In this document: piece by piece, positions 22,775-31,466 of the stretch
Layout of the letters: each line of letters starts with the position of its first letter
Numbering within the stretch: the stretch's first letter is position 1
NCBI GenBank assembly: GCA_051155755.1
Contig: DAXETY010000034.1
Location: 1-37,645 of the forward strand
Direction: 5' to 3'
Length of the DNA stretch: 37,645 nucleotides
Source: DAXETY01 sp051155755
GTDB taxonomy: Bacteria; Desulfobacterota; Desulfobacteria; Desulfobacterales; SG8-13
The notes under the pieces: model-generated
What the model was told of the DNA's origin: nothing
The model's input: only the letters and a program-made list of their open reading frames with translations
Databases searched by the model: none
Program-made: the position numbers and the translations under genes

Positions 22775-24117
22775 AGGTATTTCCCGGATTTGATTTTCTG
22801 ATGAAAGAATTCGATCTGTTTTTGAATGATCGGATTATCGCGGAGGCCTTTTTCAATGGTGTTGATGCCGTGCAGGGCCGTGGCGTGATAGCGGTTGAAA
22901 CTTCGTCCGATCTCCTGCAGGGGTGAATCCGTGTAATTCCGGGCCAGGTTCATGGCAATCTGACGCGGACGCACAACGGACTGCTTGCGGGAACGCGACA
23001 CGATTTGAGTTGGTGATATTTCAAAATGCTTGCAGACCATCTTCTTGATGGTTTCGACGGTGATTTTCCGGCGCTGGCTGACAATGTTTTTGAGCACGGC
23101 TTCGGCCAGATCCAATTCGATAGAGCAACCCAGCAGCGAAGCCCTGGCAGTGACGCTGATCAAGCCGCTCTCCAGTTGGCGAATGTCATCGGTCAATTCG
23201 GAAGCCAGATATTCAAGAACGTTTTCCGGGATCCGAAAACCCTTCTGGCGGGCTTTACGCTGCAATATGCGAAACCGTGTGTGAAAATCAGGGGGCTCGA
23301 TGTTTGACACCAGTCCGCATGAAAGACGCGACCGCAGGCTGTCGTGAAGTTTGGGTATTTCGGCGGGGCGGTAGCAGCTGGAAAAAATGATCTTTTTGTT
23401 GGCCTCGAACAGCGAATCCAGTGTATTGGTCAACTCCAGCTGGGTGCGGTTCTTGCCGCTGAGATGGTGGACGTCTTCCAGCAGGAGAACGTCGCAACCG
23501 TTGCGGTACTTGCCCTTGAATGTTTCGATCGCGTCTTGTCGATAGGCCCGCACCATCTCGTTGCTGAAATCCTCGGCTGTCATGTAGAATACCCGCTGTC
23601 GGGGAAAATGACCGAGGATGTGGTGTCCGGCAGCCTGGGTCAGATGGCTTTTGCCCATACCCGTGCTGGAAAACAGCAACAGCGAGCACTGAGACGCATC
23701 TTTTTGGGAAGCCAGGGACAGAGACGCCGAATAGGCAAAATCGTTGTTTTTGCCCACCACGAATTGATCAAAGGTGTAATCTTTGCGCAGCAGGCGGCCG
23801 TTGCAGGGCCGCAGCGAAACCTTGGGCAGCTCGAGCTGAAGGGCCGCCGTGTCCCGGGGGGCGATCGAGTTGTTGCCGCCTCTGGAAATAACAAAAGATA
23901 GCGTAGCGTTTTTTCCCAGCACCCGCAAAATAGCAGACTGAATCAGCTGGTGGTAGTTTTCCTGAACCCGTTTTTTTGAAAAAGAATTCGGGCAGGACAG
24001 CACCACTTCGCCATTCTCGGTGGACCGGCACTGCAGCGGCTCGATCCACATCCGAAAACTGTGATCGGGCAGCTGCGCTTTGATCACAGTCTTCACCTGG
24101 TCCCAGAAAGTTTCCAT
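22768..24117 (-). CDS. dnaA: Chromosomal replication initiator protein DnaA (divergent)
   Basis: Protein of 449 aa with all DnaA domains: I (1-75, WDQVKTVIKAQLPDHSFRMWIEPL), a short linker, AAA+ III (about 115-335) and DNA-binding IV (about 350-445). Walker A is SSTGMGKSHL (150-159), with Ser where E. coli has the first Gly of GGTGLGKTHL. Walker B is LLLEDVHHL, Glu replacing the first Asp of LLIDD. KNRTQLE, sensor-1-like FSSCYRPAEIPKLHDSLRSRL and the arginine at about 264 are present. Domain IV keeps VVRPRQIAMNLAR, but the DHTTV signature is YHATA (410-414). Deltaproteobacterial DnaA proteins of this type exist, so it may be the main initiator; dnaN and gyr genes are not adjacent, so a second paralog is also possible. 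Confidence 0.88.
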   Translation of the reverse strand: METFWDQVKTVIKAQLPDHSFRMWIEPLQCRSTENGEVVLSCPNSFSKKRVQENYHQLIQSAILRVLGKNATLSFVISRGGNNSIAPRDTAALQLELPKVSLRPCNGRLLRKDYTFDQFVVGKNNDFAYSASLSLASQKDASQCSLLLFSSTGMGKSHLTQAAGHHILGHFPRQRVFYMTAEDFSNEMVRAYRQDAIETFKGKYRNGCDVLLLEDVHHLSGKNRTQLELTNTLDSLFEANKKIIFSSCYRPAEIPKLHDSLRSRLSCGLVSNIEPPDFHTRFRILQRKARQKGFRIPENVLEYLASELTDDIRQLESGLISVTARASLLGCSIELDLAEAVLKNIVSQRRKITVETIKKMVCKHFEISPTQIVSRSRKQSVVRPRQIAMNLARNYTDSPLQEIGRSFNRYHATALHGINTIEKGLRDNPIIQKQIEFFHQKIKSGKYLS

Positions 24118-24534
24118 TTGGCCTGTTCGGTTAGCGTTTTGTTAGACTAAGATGCTGTAATGCCTGAATTAATTGACTGAAAAATTGCCGATTTTATGCG
24201 ATATGATCGGTTTAGCGGGATTTTGTAACGGATTGAAATCGGATGGCCGTCTTTTTATGGAATGCATTCGCAGGTGTCAAACCGGATGATTCCAGATTTC
24301 CGACAAATGCTTCCAGGATCAAGATATAATCATAATATACTGTAATTATTATTATAAATTATTGTCAGACAAACAACTACCCTATAATACGGACATTTTT
24401 GAAAAGTGGATTTCAATAAACGATTTACGGGTGTTGTACCGTGTTTGCGATTTTTTAGTGTGGCATACAAAGCGCTGTTTTCGACCAATTTTTACGATTT
24501 TCACCGATTTTTAATAAGATAGTAGGGATTTGTT
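24118..24534. other. AT-rich intergenic region upstream of dnaA
   Basis: About 415 bp without a gene. It must contain the dnaA promoter. A very AT-rich core at 24323-24365 (ATATAATCATAATATACTG and following) could be an unwinding region. No TTATNCACA box was found here on either strand by eye. Confidence 0.5.
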
Positions 24535-24625
24535 TCAAAGCACTTCGATATACAGCTGGCGGTAGGTGCTCGGAGGCATGCCGGTATGTCGCTTGAAGAC
24601 GGAGCCGAAATTCCAAACCCGACGG
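24535..24625 (-). pseudogene. C-terminal remnant of an AraC-family regulator
   Basis: One minus frame reads VWNFGSVFKRHTGMPPSTYRQLYIEVL then TGA (24537-24535). F-x-x-x-FKRHTGMxPSxYRQ is the conserved end of the second helix-turn-helix of AraC/XylS regulators. Nothing of the remaining 250 or so residues is found upstream of it (above 24630), so the gene was deleted apart from its last 27 codons. Confidence 0.65.
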
Positions 24626-24692
24626 GTCGCCGGTCAAACAATACGGCGGATACGATCATGCCCATCAATCTTTTATAACAGGAGGAAATGAA

Positions 24693-25643
24693 TTGAGCGA
24701 TCTGATTCCCGGAACCGAAACCGCCCAAAAATGTTATGCCCACACGTCTGATTCCGAGACCGCGGTGGCCTTGCCCGCTCGCAAGGCCCGGCTAGGGAAA
24801 GGGCTCGAGATCTACCGCGCCCTTCCACTCAAGGAACTGAAAATGATTGGCCCGTGGTGTTTTGTCGACCATTTCGGTCCGCTGCAGGTGGCCCAAGGCG
24901 CGGGCCTGCGCATCGGTCCGCACCCCCACATCGGCTTGCAAACCGTGACCTGGTTGTTGGCTGGCGAGCTTTTGCATCGTGACAGTTTGGGCTTTGTTCA
25001 ACGCATCCTTCCCGGACAGCTGAACCTGATGACCAGCGGCGGCGGCATTTCTCACTCCGAGGAGTCCCCGGCCGAGCACGTGGGCCCATTGCACGGTGTC
25101 CAGCTCTGGTTGGCGTTGCCCGAAGTTGAACGCCACCGCCACCCCGGTTTCGATCATTACGCCGTGCTTCCGGTGATTGAAAAAACCGGCATGCGGATTT
25201 GTCTGCTGGCCGGCGACGCCATGGGTCAGCACTCACCGGCCAGGGTGTTTTCACCGATGGTCGCATTGGATATCGAGCTGATCGATACGGGCACGGGGCA
25301 GATCGGCTTGAATCCCGAATACGAACACGGCCTGCTGGTTCTCGAAGGTCACGTTACCACGGCAGACAAACTGCTTGGTGTCGGCACCTTGTTGTACTTG
25401 CCACGTGGACGGAGGCATCTGGATTTGGACAATCCGATGCCGGCCAGAGTTCTGCTCATCGGTGGCCAGCCTTTTTCCGAGACCATCCTGATGTGGTGGA
25501 ATTTCGTCGGTCGAACCAAAGAGGAAATTGCCTCAGCGCGTGATGATTGGGAAAAAGGAACGCGCTTCGGTATCGTCCATGGCTGCAACGGGGCGCGGAT
25601 CGCCGCTCCCGAATTCACTTATCGTATAAAATCCGGTGAGTGA
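24693..25643 (+). CDS. Pirin family protein
   Basis: Cupin-fold, metal-binding protein of 316 aa, cytoplasmic. Start TTG 24693 has GGAGGA at 24681-24686, 6 nt upstream; the nearby ATG 24688 is out of frame and gives only ATG-AAT-TGA. The pirin metal site is complete: H77 and H79 in IGPHPHIGLQTVTWLL, H121 and E123 in GGGISHSEES. The C-terminal cupin runs from VALDIELIDTG to LIGGQPFSETILMWWNFVGRT. Bacterial pirins can have quercetin 2,3-dioxygenase activity or bind metabolic enzymes; which applies here is unknown. The adjacent AraC remnant may once have controlled it. Confidence 0.9.
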   Translation: MSDLIPGTETAQKCYAHTSDSETAVALPARKARLGKGLEIYRALPLKELKMIGPWCFVDHFGPLQVAQGAGLRIGPHPHIGLQTVTWLLAGELLHRDSLGFVQRILPGQLNLMTSGGGISHSEESPAEHVGPLHGVQLWLALPEVERHRHPGFDHYAVLPVIEKTGMRICLLAGDAMGQHSPARVFSPMVALDIELIDTGTGQIGLNPEYEHGLLVLEGHVTTADKLLGVGTLLYLPRGRRHLDLDNPMPARVLLIGGQPFSETILMWWNFVGRTKEEIASARDDWEKGTRFGIVHGCNGARIAAPEFTYRIKSGE

Positions 25644-25753
25644 TCCGGCCTATGATAGTTGCGTTGGAGCATAAACCCACACCTATCCGTTTTTGTATAA
25701 TTTTATATTTATTATCAACGGGTTAAATTTTTGACAAAGTTCAGTTATGGGTT

Positions 25754-26017
25754 CTAAAGACCGATTTTTATGGAGCTATCGCAGATTTGGCCGTTTGGTC
25801 GTATTCTCCATATATTCCTAAATTTATCTCTATGCTTCCCTACACACCTTCGCGTGAAAATCCGGTAACGATCGAGACCCCCGGAATGCAGCAGTTCTAT
25901 GCTCTCAGAAAATCTCGAATTGGTTGCAGTTACAATATCCAAAGCTCCCGTTGACCAGATTACGCTTTTATTCTTTTTGAACGGTAGCTGGATCTTCTGA
26001 ATTTGCGAAATGACACA
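25754..26017 (-). other. Possible gene fragment of unknown family
   Basis: The gap 25644-26100 is AT-rich. On its minus strand a frame of about 87 codons ends at 25754 and has natural-looking composition (IQLPFKKNKSVIWSTGALDI, then ESIELLHSGGLDRYRIFTRR, then GKHRDKFRNIW). It has no start codon with a ribosome site and merges upstream into the cytochrome b leader region. It may be a truncated gene or chance. Confidence 0.3.
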
Positions 26018-26100
26018 GCTTTTGTACGTGGTTAACCGAATATGGGCCGAGTGATACTGGATGTCTTTGCAACCATCTCCCCAAAATAACGGTGAATCAC

Positions 26101-27489
26101 ATGATAGAAAAAGATGTATCAGGCACTCCGGCGACCGGTATATTCGACCGGATACGACGCTCGGTATTTGCCGTGCCGCTTGTTCCTCGCACCGATACGG
26201 AACGCCGGCGCTATCTGTTTCAAAATCTGGTTTTGCACTTTCGGCCGGCAACGGTGGCCGAACCCACCCTGAAATTCTCGTTGACGTGGGGACTCGGCGG
26301 CATGGCGGCGGTGCTGATTGCCATGCAGATTTTCACCGGTTTGCTGTTGAAAATCGTCTACGTACCGACTCCGCAGGAGGCCTACAATTCGATCCGGGTC
26401 CTCCAGGACGAAATTCTTTTCGGTGGTCTGATCCGCAACCTGCATCACTGGAGCGCTAACCTTCTGGTATTGATCATTTTCCTGCACTGGCTGCGGGTGT
26501 TCTTTACCGGTGCGTTTCATCCGCCACGGCAGTTCAACTGGGTCATCGGGTTCGGCATGCTGCTGCTGGTTCTGGGCGCCAATTTTACCGGCTACCTGCT
26601 GCCCTATGACCAGCTGGGCTACTGGGCGGTGACTGTATCCACCGGAATGCTGGAGTACATCCCGTGGATCGGCCGACGCCTGCAGGCGCTTTTACAGGGC
26701 GGCCCGGAAATCGGGCCGGCCACGCTGCGGTTTTTTTTCGCGATTCACACGGCCATTTTGCCGATCGGCCTGGCCCTGCTGATGGCCTTTCATTTCTGGC
26801 GCATCCGCAAGGCCGGCGGCCTGGTGATTCCGCGCTCCGCAGGAAACCCGGCTGTCGACAACCCGCAGCGGGTGACCACGCTGCCCAACCTTCTGGTGCG
26901 CGAGGCGGTGACGGCGCTGGCACTGATCGCCGCTGTGTTTCTGTTGGCGGCGCTGTTTCATGCACCCCTGGCCGGTCCGGCTAACCAGGGCTTGAGCCCC
27001 AACCCCACCAAGGCCCCGTGGTATTTCGCCGGCCTGCAGGAGATGCTGCTGCACCTGCACCCGACCTTTGCGGTGTTGATCGTGCCGGCACTGCTGACCA
27101 TCGGTGTGCTGCTGATTCCCTATCTGCGGTATGACGCGGACACCGGCGGCATCTGGTTTGCTTCCCACAAAGGCCGATGGACGGCCGCTCTGGCCGCAGT
27201 CGCTGCCCTTGTCCTGACCCCGCTGTTGATCCTGCTGGACGAATGGATCATCGACCCCGCCCACCTGCTGCCGGAACTTTCGCCGCTGGTGCGAAACGGC
27301 CTGCTGCCGTTCCTTGGATTGACCGGGATTCTGACGGGTTTCTGGTTGGTCTTGAAACGGCGATTTGCCGCAACGCTCCCTGAAGCGGTCCAGGCGATAT
27401 TTGTTCTGACCGCAGCCGCGTTTGCCGTTTTAACGGTTTTTGGCGTTTGGTTTCGCGAAGAGGCCATGATGCTGCGCTGGCCCTGGTGA
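26101..27489 (+). CDS. Cytochrome b, fused b6/subunit-IV type, of a bc-like complex
   Basis: Membrane diheme cytochrome of 462 aa (ATG 26101; GTG 26092 is also possible). The N-terminal b6-like domain has the helix B His pair in LHHWSANLLVLIIFLHWLRVFF and the helix D pair in FAIHTAILPIGLALLMAFHFWRIRKAGG. The C-terminal subunit-IV-like domain has NPTKAPWYFAGLQEMLLHLHP, where PWYF stands in for the Q-o-site PEWY motif. A further four or so helices complete the C-terminus. It would oxidise a quinol and pass electrons to the Rieske protein encoded 48 nt downstream and on to the multiheme cytochrome. The gene order b-Rieske-c differs from the usual Rieske-first order of bc1 operons. Confidence 0.9.
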   Translation: MIEKDVSGTPATGIFDRIRRSVFAVPLVPRTDTERRRYLFQNLVLHFRPATVAEPTLKFSLTWGLGGMAAVLIAMQIFTGLLLKIVYVPTPQEAYNSIRVLQDEILFGGLIRNLHHWSANLLVLIIFLHWLRVFFTGAFHPPRQFNWVIGFGMLLLVLGANFTGYLLPYDQLGYWAVTVSTGMLEYIPWIGRRLQALLQGGPEIGPATLRFFFAIHTAILPIGLALLMAFHFWRIRKAGGLVIPRSAGNPAVDNPQRVTTLPNLLVREAVTALALIAAVFLLAALFHAPLAGPANQGLSPNPTKAPWYFAGLQEMLLHLHPTFAVLIVPALLTIGVLLIPYLRYDADTGGIWFASHKGRWTAALAAVAALVLTPLLILLDEWIIDPAHLLPELSPLVRNGLLPFLGLTGILTGFWLVLKRRFAATLPEAVQAIFVLTAAAFAVLTVFGVWFREEAMMLRWPW

Positions 27490-27537
27490 GCTTTGGCTAC
27501 GAAACGAAGAATGTTGCATTGCTTTGGATTTTGATTC

Positions 27538-28071
27538 ATGCCGAAGTCTTCCAAAAAAACAAAATCGGACTCGGCCCCCGCCACACTGACGCGGCGATCT
27601 TTACTGAACTGGCTGTGGCTCGGACTCATCATTGTCGCTGTGGGCGAAGTCCTTTACGTGGTGTGTTCCTTTCTGCGTCCGCAACGGCTGCGCACTCACT
27701 CGGGCGAGTTCGGCACCGAGATCGAAGCCGGGCCTTCGAGCAGTTTTGCAACCGGCAGTGTGACCGCATTTCCCCGCGGTCAGTTCTATCTTTGCCGGCT
27801 GGAGGACGGCGGATTTCTGGCGGTATCGCGCAAGTGCACGCATCTGGGTTGCACCGTCCCCTGGGATGAAGCCGGTAAGCGTTTCGCATGCCCGTGCCAT
27901 GCGTCGGTATTCGACCGGACCGGCGCGGTGATTCGGTCCCCGGCACCCCGTCCCCTGGACATCTTTCCAATCCGGGTGGAAAATGACGTGCTGTACGTGG
28001 ATACGGGCCGGCCGTTGAAACGCAGCCAGTTCCGAAAGGAACAAGTGGTGTACCCGAAATCAGCTATATAG
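27538..28071 (+). CDS. Rieske iron-sulfur protein
   Basis: Protein of 177 aa with one N-terminal membrane anchor (LLNWLWLGLIIVAVGEVLYVVCSF) preceded by a TRRSLL stretch that recalls a Tat signal, as in other Rieske proteins. The 2Fe-2S ligands are complete: CTHLGC in SRKCTHLGCTVPWDE and CPCHAS in FACPCHASVFDRTG, with the two Cys and two His in the standard spacing. The C-terminal PAPRPLDIFPIRVENDVLYV is typical. It is the electron-transfer partner of the adjacent cytochrome b; the 2Fe-2S domain would lie on the periplasmic side. Confidence 0.93.
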   Translation: MPKSSKKTKSDSAPATLTRRSLLNWLWLGLIIVAVGEVLYVVCSFLRPQRLRTHSGEFGTEIEAGPSSSFATGSVTAFPRGQFYLCRLEDGGFLAVSRKCTHLGCTVPWDEAGKRFACPCHASVFDRTGAVIRSPAPRPLDIFPIRVENDVLYVDTGRPLKRSQFRKEQVVYPKSAI

Positions 28072-28236
28072 CGGCCGCCCGAGGCCGTATGGGCTGTACC
28101 GACGTCACCTGCACCCGGATCCCGAAAGGCAAAACCCGGCGCAGCAGACCAGGGAAGTTTTGACGTTTGATCCAGATGCCTTATGGCCGGTGATGCCGGC
28201 TGCGGACGCACACATTTGAATGAACCTACTGATCCG

Positions 28237-30555
28237 ATGAACTCTATGGTTGGTTGGAAAATCACCGGCATTGTGGCCACGGCGGTCATCATTCTTAGCA
28301 TCCCCCTGTATCAGGTCTTGGAAAAGCGGCGTGTTGGGGAATCCCGGCAGCCCTCGATCATTGGAACGGCCACTTTCGTTGGCAGCGGCAAGTGCAAAGA
28401 TTGCCATAAGCCCCAGTACGACAAGTGGCAGGACTCCCACCACCGCTGGGCCATGGAAAAAGCCGGCGAAGACACCGTGCGCGGGGATTTCGACGACGTG
28501 GTTTTCGAGCGCCACGGCATCCGATCGCGCTTTTATCGACAAGCCGGCCAATACTTCGTGCACACCCAGGGGCCGGGGGGCGAGATGGGCGACTTCGAAA
28601 TCACCCACACCTTCGGATGGTACCCCCTGCAGCAATACCTGGTCCCGTTTGACGGCGGACGGCTGCAGTGCCTGCCGATCGCCTGGGACGTGGTCGAAAA
28701 ACGCTGGTATCAGCTGCCGCCCGACGAGCCCCTGGACGCCGGCGACTGGCTCTACTGGGCCAATGCCGGGCAGAACTGGAACGGCATGTGCGCCGAGTGC
28801 CACTCCACGAACCTGCAAAAAAACTACGATCCGGACACCGGCACCTACCAAACCCGCTGGTCGGAGATCAGTGTCGGATGCGAGGCCTGCCACGGACCGG
28901 GCTCGGAACATGTTCGTTGGGCCGAACTGCCAGAGATGGGCCGGCCGCCGCTGGCTAACTACTGCCTCATCGTCCAGACCCGAGGGTTGACATCCCGCCA
29001 GCAGATCGAACTGTGCGCCCCCTGTCACTCGCGGCGGATGTCGCTGGGCAACAATCTCCACCAGAACATCGACTTCATGGACTACGGCATCCCGCAGCTG
29101 CTGCGCGAGGGATACTATTTTGCCGACGGGCAGATCCTGGAAGAAGTCTACGTGTACGGCAGCTTTATGCAGAGCAAAATGTACGACCGGCAGGTTCGCT
29201 GCAGCGACTGCCACGACGTGCACAGCATCGGCCGTATCCAGGAGGGCAACGATCTTTGCCTGCAGTGTCACAAAGCCGCCATCTACGATACGGCCGACCA
29301 CCATTTTCACAAAAAAGCGGGTCAGCCGGGACAGCCGATTCGATCCGCCACCGGCGAGGTGCTTTTCGAGGTCGGCACCGGCGCCCAATGCGAACAGTGC
29401 CATATGCCGGGGCGAAACTACATGGGCATCGACTATCGGCCGGATCACAGCTTTCGCATCCCCCGCCCGGACCTGACCCTTCAGATCGGTGTGCCCAATG
29501 CCTGCGACCGCTGCCACATGGACAAGACCACCGCCTGGTCGGTGGAGGCCTTGGGCAAATGGTACGGGAAAAAACAGCGCCCGCACTACGGCACTGTACT
29601 GGCGGAGGGGCGTCGGCAAGATCAGAGAGCCCTGACCGGACTGGTGCGGCTGTCAGAAGACCGGCTCTACCCGGCCATCGTCCGGGCAACCGCACTGTCC
29701 TACCTGTCTGCCTATCCCGGCGAGGAGAGCGCCGCCGCGCGAAAGCGGGCATTGCAGGATGAAGAGTCCCTGGTGCGCTACACTGCGGTGCTAAATTTCG
29801 CTGGCTCCGATGCGGCCCGGCGCCTTCGCGACCTCGGTCCCTTGCTCTACGATCCGGTCAAAGCCGTGCGAATCGAGGCTGCCCGAAACCTCGTTGCGAT
29901 TCCGCAAGATCGTATGCCCCCAGATTTGTCGGACAAATTTCGATCTGTTCTGGCCGAATACAAGGAGGCAATGGAATACACGGCCGATTTTGCGCCGTCC
30001 CGTCACAACCTGGGAAACCTTGCGGCCGACCTCGGCCGGTTTGAAATGGCGGTGACGCACTATTACAAAGCCATCGAAATCGACTCGCAGTTTTACCCGG
30101 CCAAGGTCAACCTGGCCATGCTGTACAACCGCCTGGGGAAAAATGCGGAAGCCGAAACGCTGCTGCGCCAGGTGGTGGCCGCCAATCCGGATTTATACGA
30201 AATTCAATATTCCCTGGGTCTGTTGCTGGCCGAACGCCAAAAATATGCCGAGGCTGAAAATCACCTGGCCGCCGCGGCCATGGGATTGCCGGAACGGGCC
30301 CGGATTCAGTACAATCTCGGTCTGCTGATGCAGCAATTGGGGCGGGATCACCAAGCCGAGGTCGCCCTCCAGCGCGCCGCTGCAATCGAACCGGACAACC
30401 TGGATTTTCTCTACGCATTGGCCGACTTTTATATCAAACGGGGCCGTTTCGACCCGGCCGAACGGGTGGCCAATCAAATGACCGCAGCGCACCCGGACCA
30501 GCACCTCGGTTATGAAATTTTGGAATTTATTCGCAGAAAAAAGCGGCTTCCCTGA
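28237..30555 (+). CDS. Octaheme c-type cytochrome with C-terminal HEAT/TPR repeats
   Basis: About 772 aa. The N-terminus has one membrane anchor (WKITGIVATAVIILSIPLY), so the protein probably faces the periplasm. Eight CxxCH heme sites: CKDCH, CAECH, CEACH, CAPCH, CSDCH, CLQCH, CEQCH, CDRCH, all in the first 450 residues. A HEAT-like stretch follows (AAARKRALQDEESLVRYTAVLNFAGSD), then four or five TPR units (RFEMAVTHYYKAIEIDSQFYPAKVNLAMLYNRLGKNAEAETLLRQ and further). Such cytochrome-TPR fusions are known in Desulfobacterota and Geobacter relatives. Immediately after the Rieske gene (165 nt), it likely replaces cytochrome c1 as electron acceptor of the bc-type complex. Start choice is uncertain: ATG 28246 and 28183 are alternatives. 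Confidence 0.88.
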   Translation: MNSMVGWKITGIVATAVIILSIPLYQVLEKRRVGESRQPSIIGTATFVGSGKCKDCHKPQYDKWQDSHHRWAMEKAGEDTVRGDFDDVVFERHGIRSRFYRQAGQYFVHTQGPGGEMGDFEITHTFGWYPLQQYLVPFDGGRLQCLPIAWDVVEKRWYQLPPDEPLDAGDWLYWANAGQNWNGMCAECHSTNLQKNYDPDTGTYQTRWSEISVGCEACHGPGSEHVRWAELPEMGRPPLANYCLIVQTRGLTSRQQIELCAPCHSRRMSLGNNLHQNIDFMDYGIPQLLREGYYFADGQILEEVYVYGSFMQSKMYDRQVRCSDCHDVHSIGRIQEGNDLCLQCHKAAIYDTADHHFHKKAGQPGQPIRSATGEVLFEVGTGAQCEQCHMPGRNYMGIDYRPDHSFRIPRPDLTLQIGVPNACDRCHMDKTTAWSVEALGKWYGKKQRPHYGTVLAEGRRQDQRALTGLVRLSEDRLYPAIVRATALSYLSAYPGEESAAARKRALQDEESLVRYTAVLNFAGSDAARRLRDLGPLLYDPVKAVRIEAARNLVAIPQDRMPPDLSDKFRSVLAEYKEAMEYTADFAPSRHNLGNLAADLGRFEMAVTHYYKAIEIDSQFYPAKVNLAMLYNRLGKNAEAETLLRQVVAANPDLYEIQYSLGLLLAERQKYAEAENHLAAAAMGLPERARIQYNLGLLMQQLGRDHQAEVALQRAAAIEPDNLDFLYALADFYIKRGRFDPAERVANQMTAAHPDQHLGYEILEFIRRKKRLP

Positions 30556-30922
30556 ATGAACGATGCCGATATCAGCCTTCGTTTCAGCACTTCACCGATA
30601 CGCATTCCGTCGCGTGCCAATTGGTATCGTTGGATTTTTGTAAAACCGATCAGTAATGCATACTCTCCATATATCGCGAGTACGGCGAGTTAATTGTACA
30701 TTTATTCAATGCGTGCAGTTGAAAGCCGAAAAACGCAGGGAACTTGGCGGCATCTTTATCGTCCGGTGCTTAGGCCGGGGAGTTAGCGTTGCTGAAGAAA
30801 AACAATAAGATCGCAGGGGACCATCTGAAAACCATCGGTGAGGCTGGTGGATTTGGAGGTTATACTCACTCTTGATGAAAAGCTTGCGGCTTCCGATTCA
30901 GTTTAAATCTGCTATCTGAATC
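30556..30922. other. Intergenic region after the multiheme cytochrome
   Basis: About 365 bp with no supportable gene. A plus-strand frame near 30849-30905 (DLEVILTLDEKLAASDSV) recalls the start of RHH antitoxins but stops at once. GATTCAG/CTGAATC, 7-bp arms with a 14-nt loop near 30895-30925, is a weak stem. Confidence 0.4.
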
Positions 30923-31351
30923 CTACATCTCGGGCAACATGCCGTCTTCGATTTCCAGCATCTGCATGACTGCCGACTCGCGCGCATAGGGGTCCGATCC
31001 GGTTCCGCCAAAACGGCGTGCATCCTGTTTGTTTTCTTGCAGCAATTCCTGCAGACGTTTGTAGTCCGCATCATCTCCCGCATAAATGCACTTGCATGCG
31101 GCAACATCCGGATAAATCCAGATCCGTTGGCCCTGCCGCTCATGGCGAATGAGTTCATGTTGAGGCAGTGCTGCCATCTTCGTCAGCATCGCATCATCTT
31201 CGGCCACTTTGTAAGTGAAACCGGCTGCTACCAGCATTTTTTCCACCTCAAACGCTTCTTGTTCTTTTTCTGCGGCGCTCGAACAGTGCGTGATGAAAAC
31301 CAGGCTGACCAGCAATATTAAGTGGCACATTTTTATTTGTTTTGGCAACAT
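30923..31351 (-). CDS. Small exported protein of unknown function
   Basis: Protein of about 142 aa. The N-terminus MLPKQIKMCHLILLVSLVFITHCSSAAEKEQ is a signal sequence; the THC before SS is not a proper lipobox. The mature part MLVAAGFTYKVAEDDAMLTKMAALPQHELIRHERQGQRIWIYPDVAACKCIYAGDDADYKRLQELLQ has a two-Cys C-K-C-I-Y element and an L-x-x-L-P-x-H-x-x-x-x-H pattern found in small proteins common in sulfate reducers. The start is not fixed: ATG 31351 lacks a close ribosome site, and ATG 31330 would also keep the signal. Monocistronic. Confidence 0.65.
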   Translation of the reverse strand: MLPKQIKMCHLILLVSLVFITHCSSAAEKEQEAFEVEKMLVAAGFTYKVAEDDAMLTKMAALPQHELIRHERQGQRIWIYPDVAACKCIYAGDDADYKRLQELLQENKQDARRFGGTGSDPYARESAVMQMLEIEDGMLPEM

Positions 31352-31466
31352 GTTGATCACCGATCCTTTGATCCGTCCAGACCTCTTCCGGGCTCCATAG
31401 CAAAGCAAGGGGTCCCTGAAATTGAATGATAATTTTTACCAAATCACATGCGGGCCGATGCTTGCA

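Noticed and set aside
30849..30905. A plus-strand VapB-like antitoxin start (DLEVILTLDEKLAASDSV)
   Set aside because: It stops after fewer than 20 codons, has no good ribosome site and no toxin follows.
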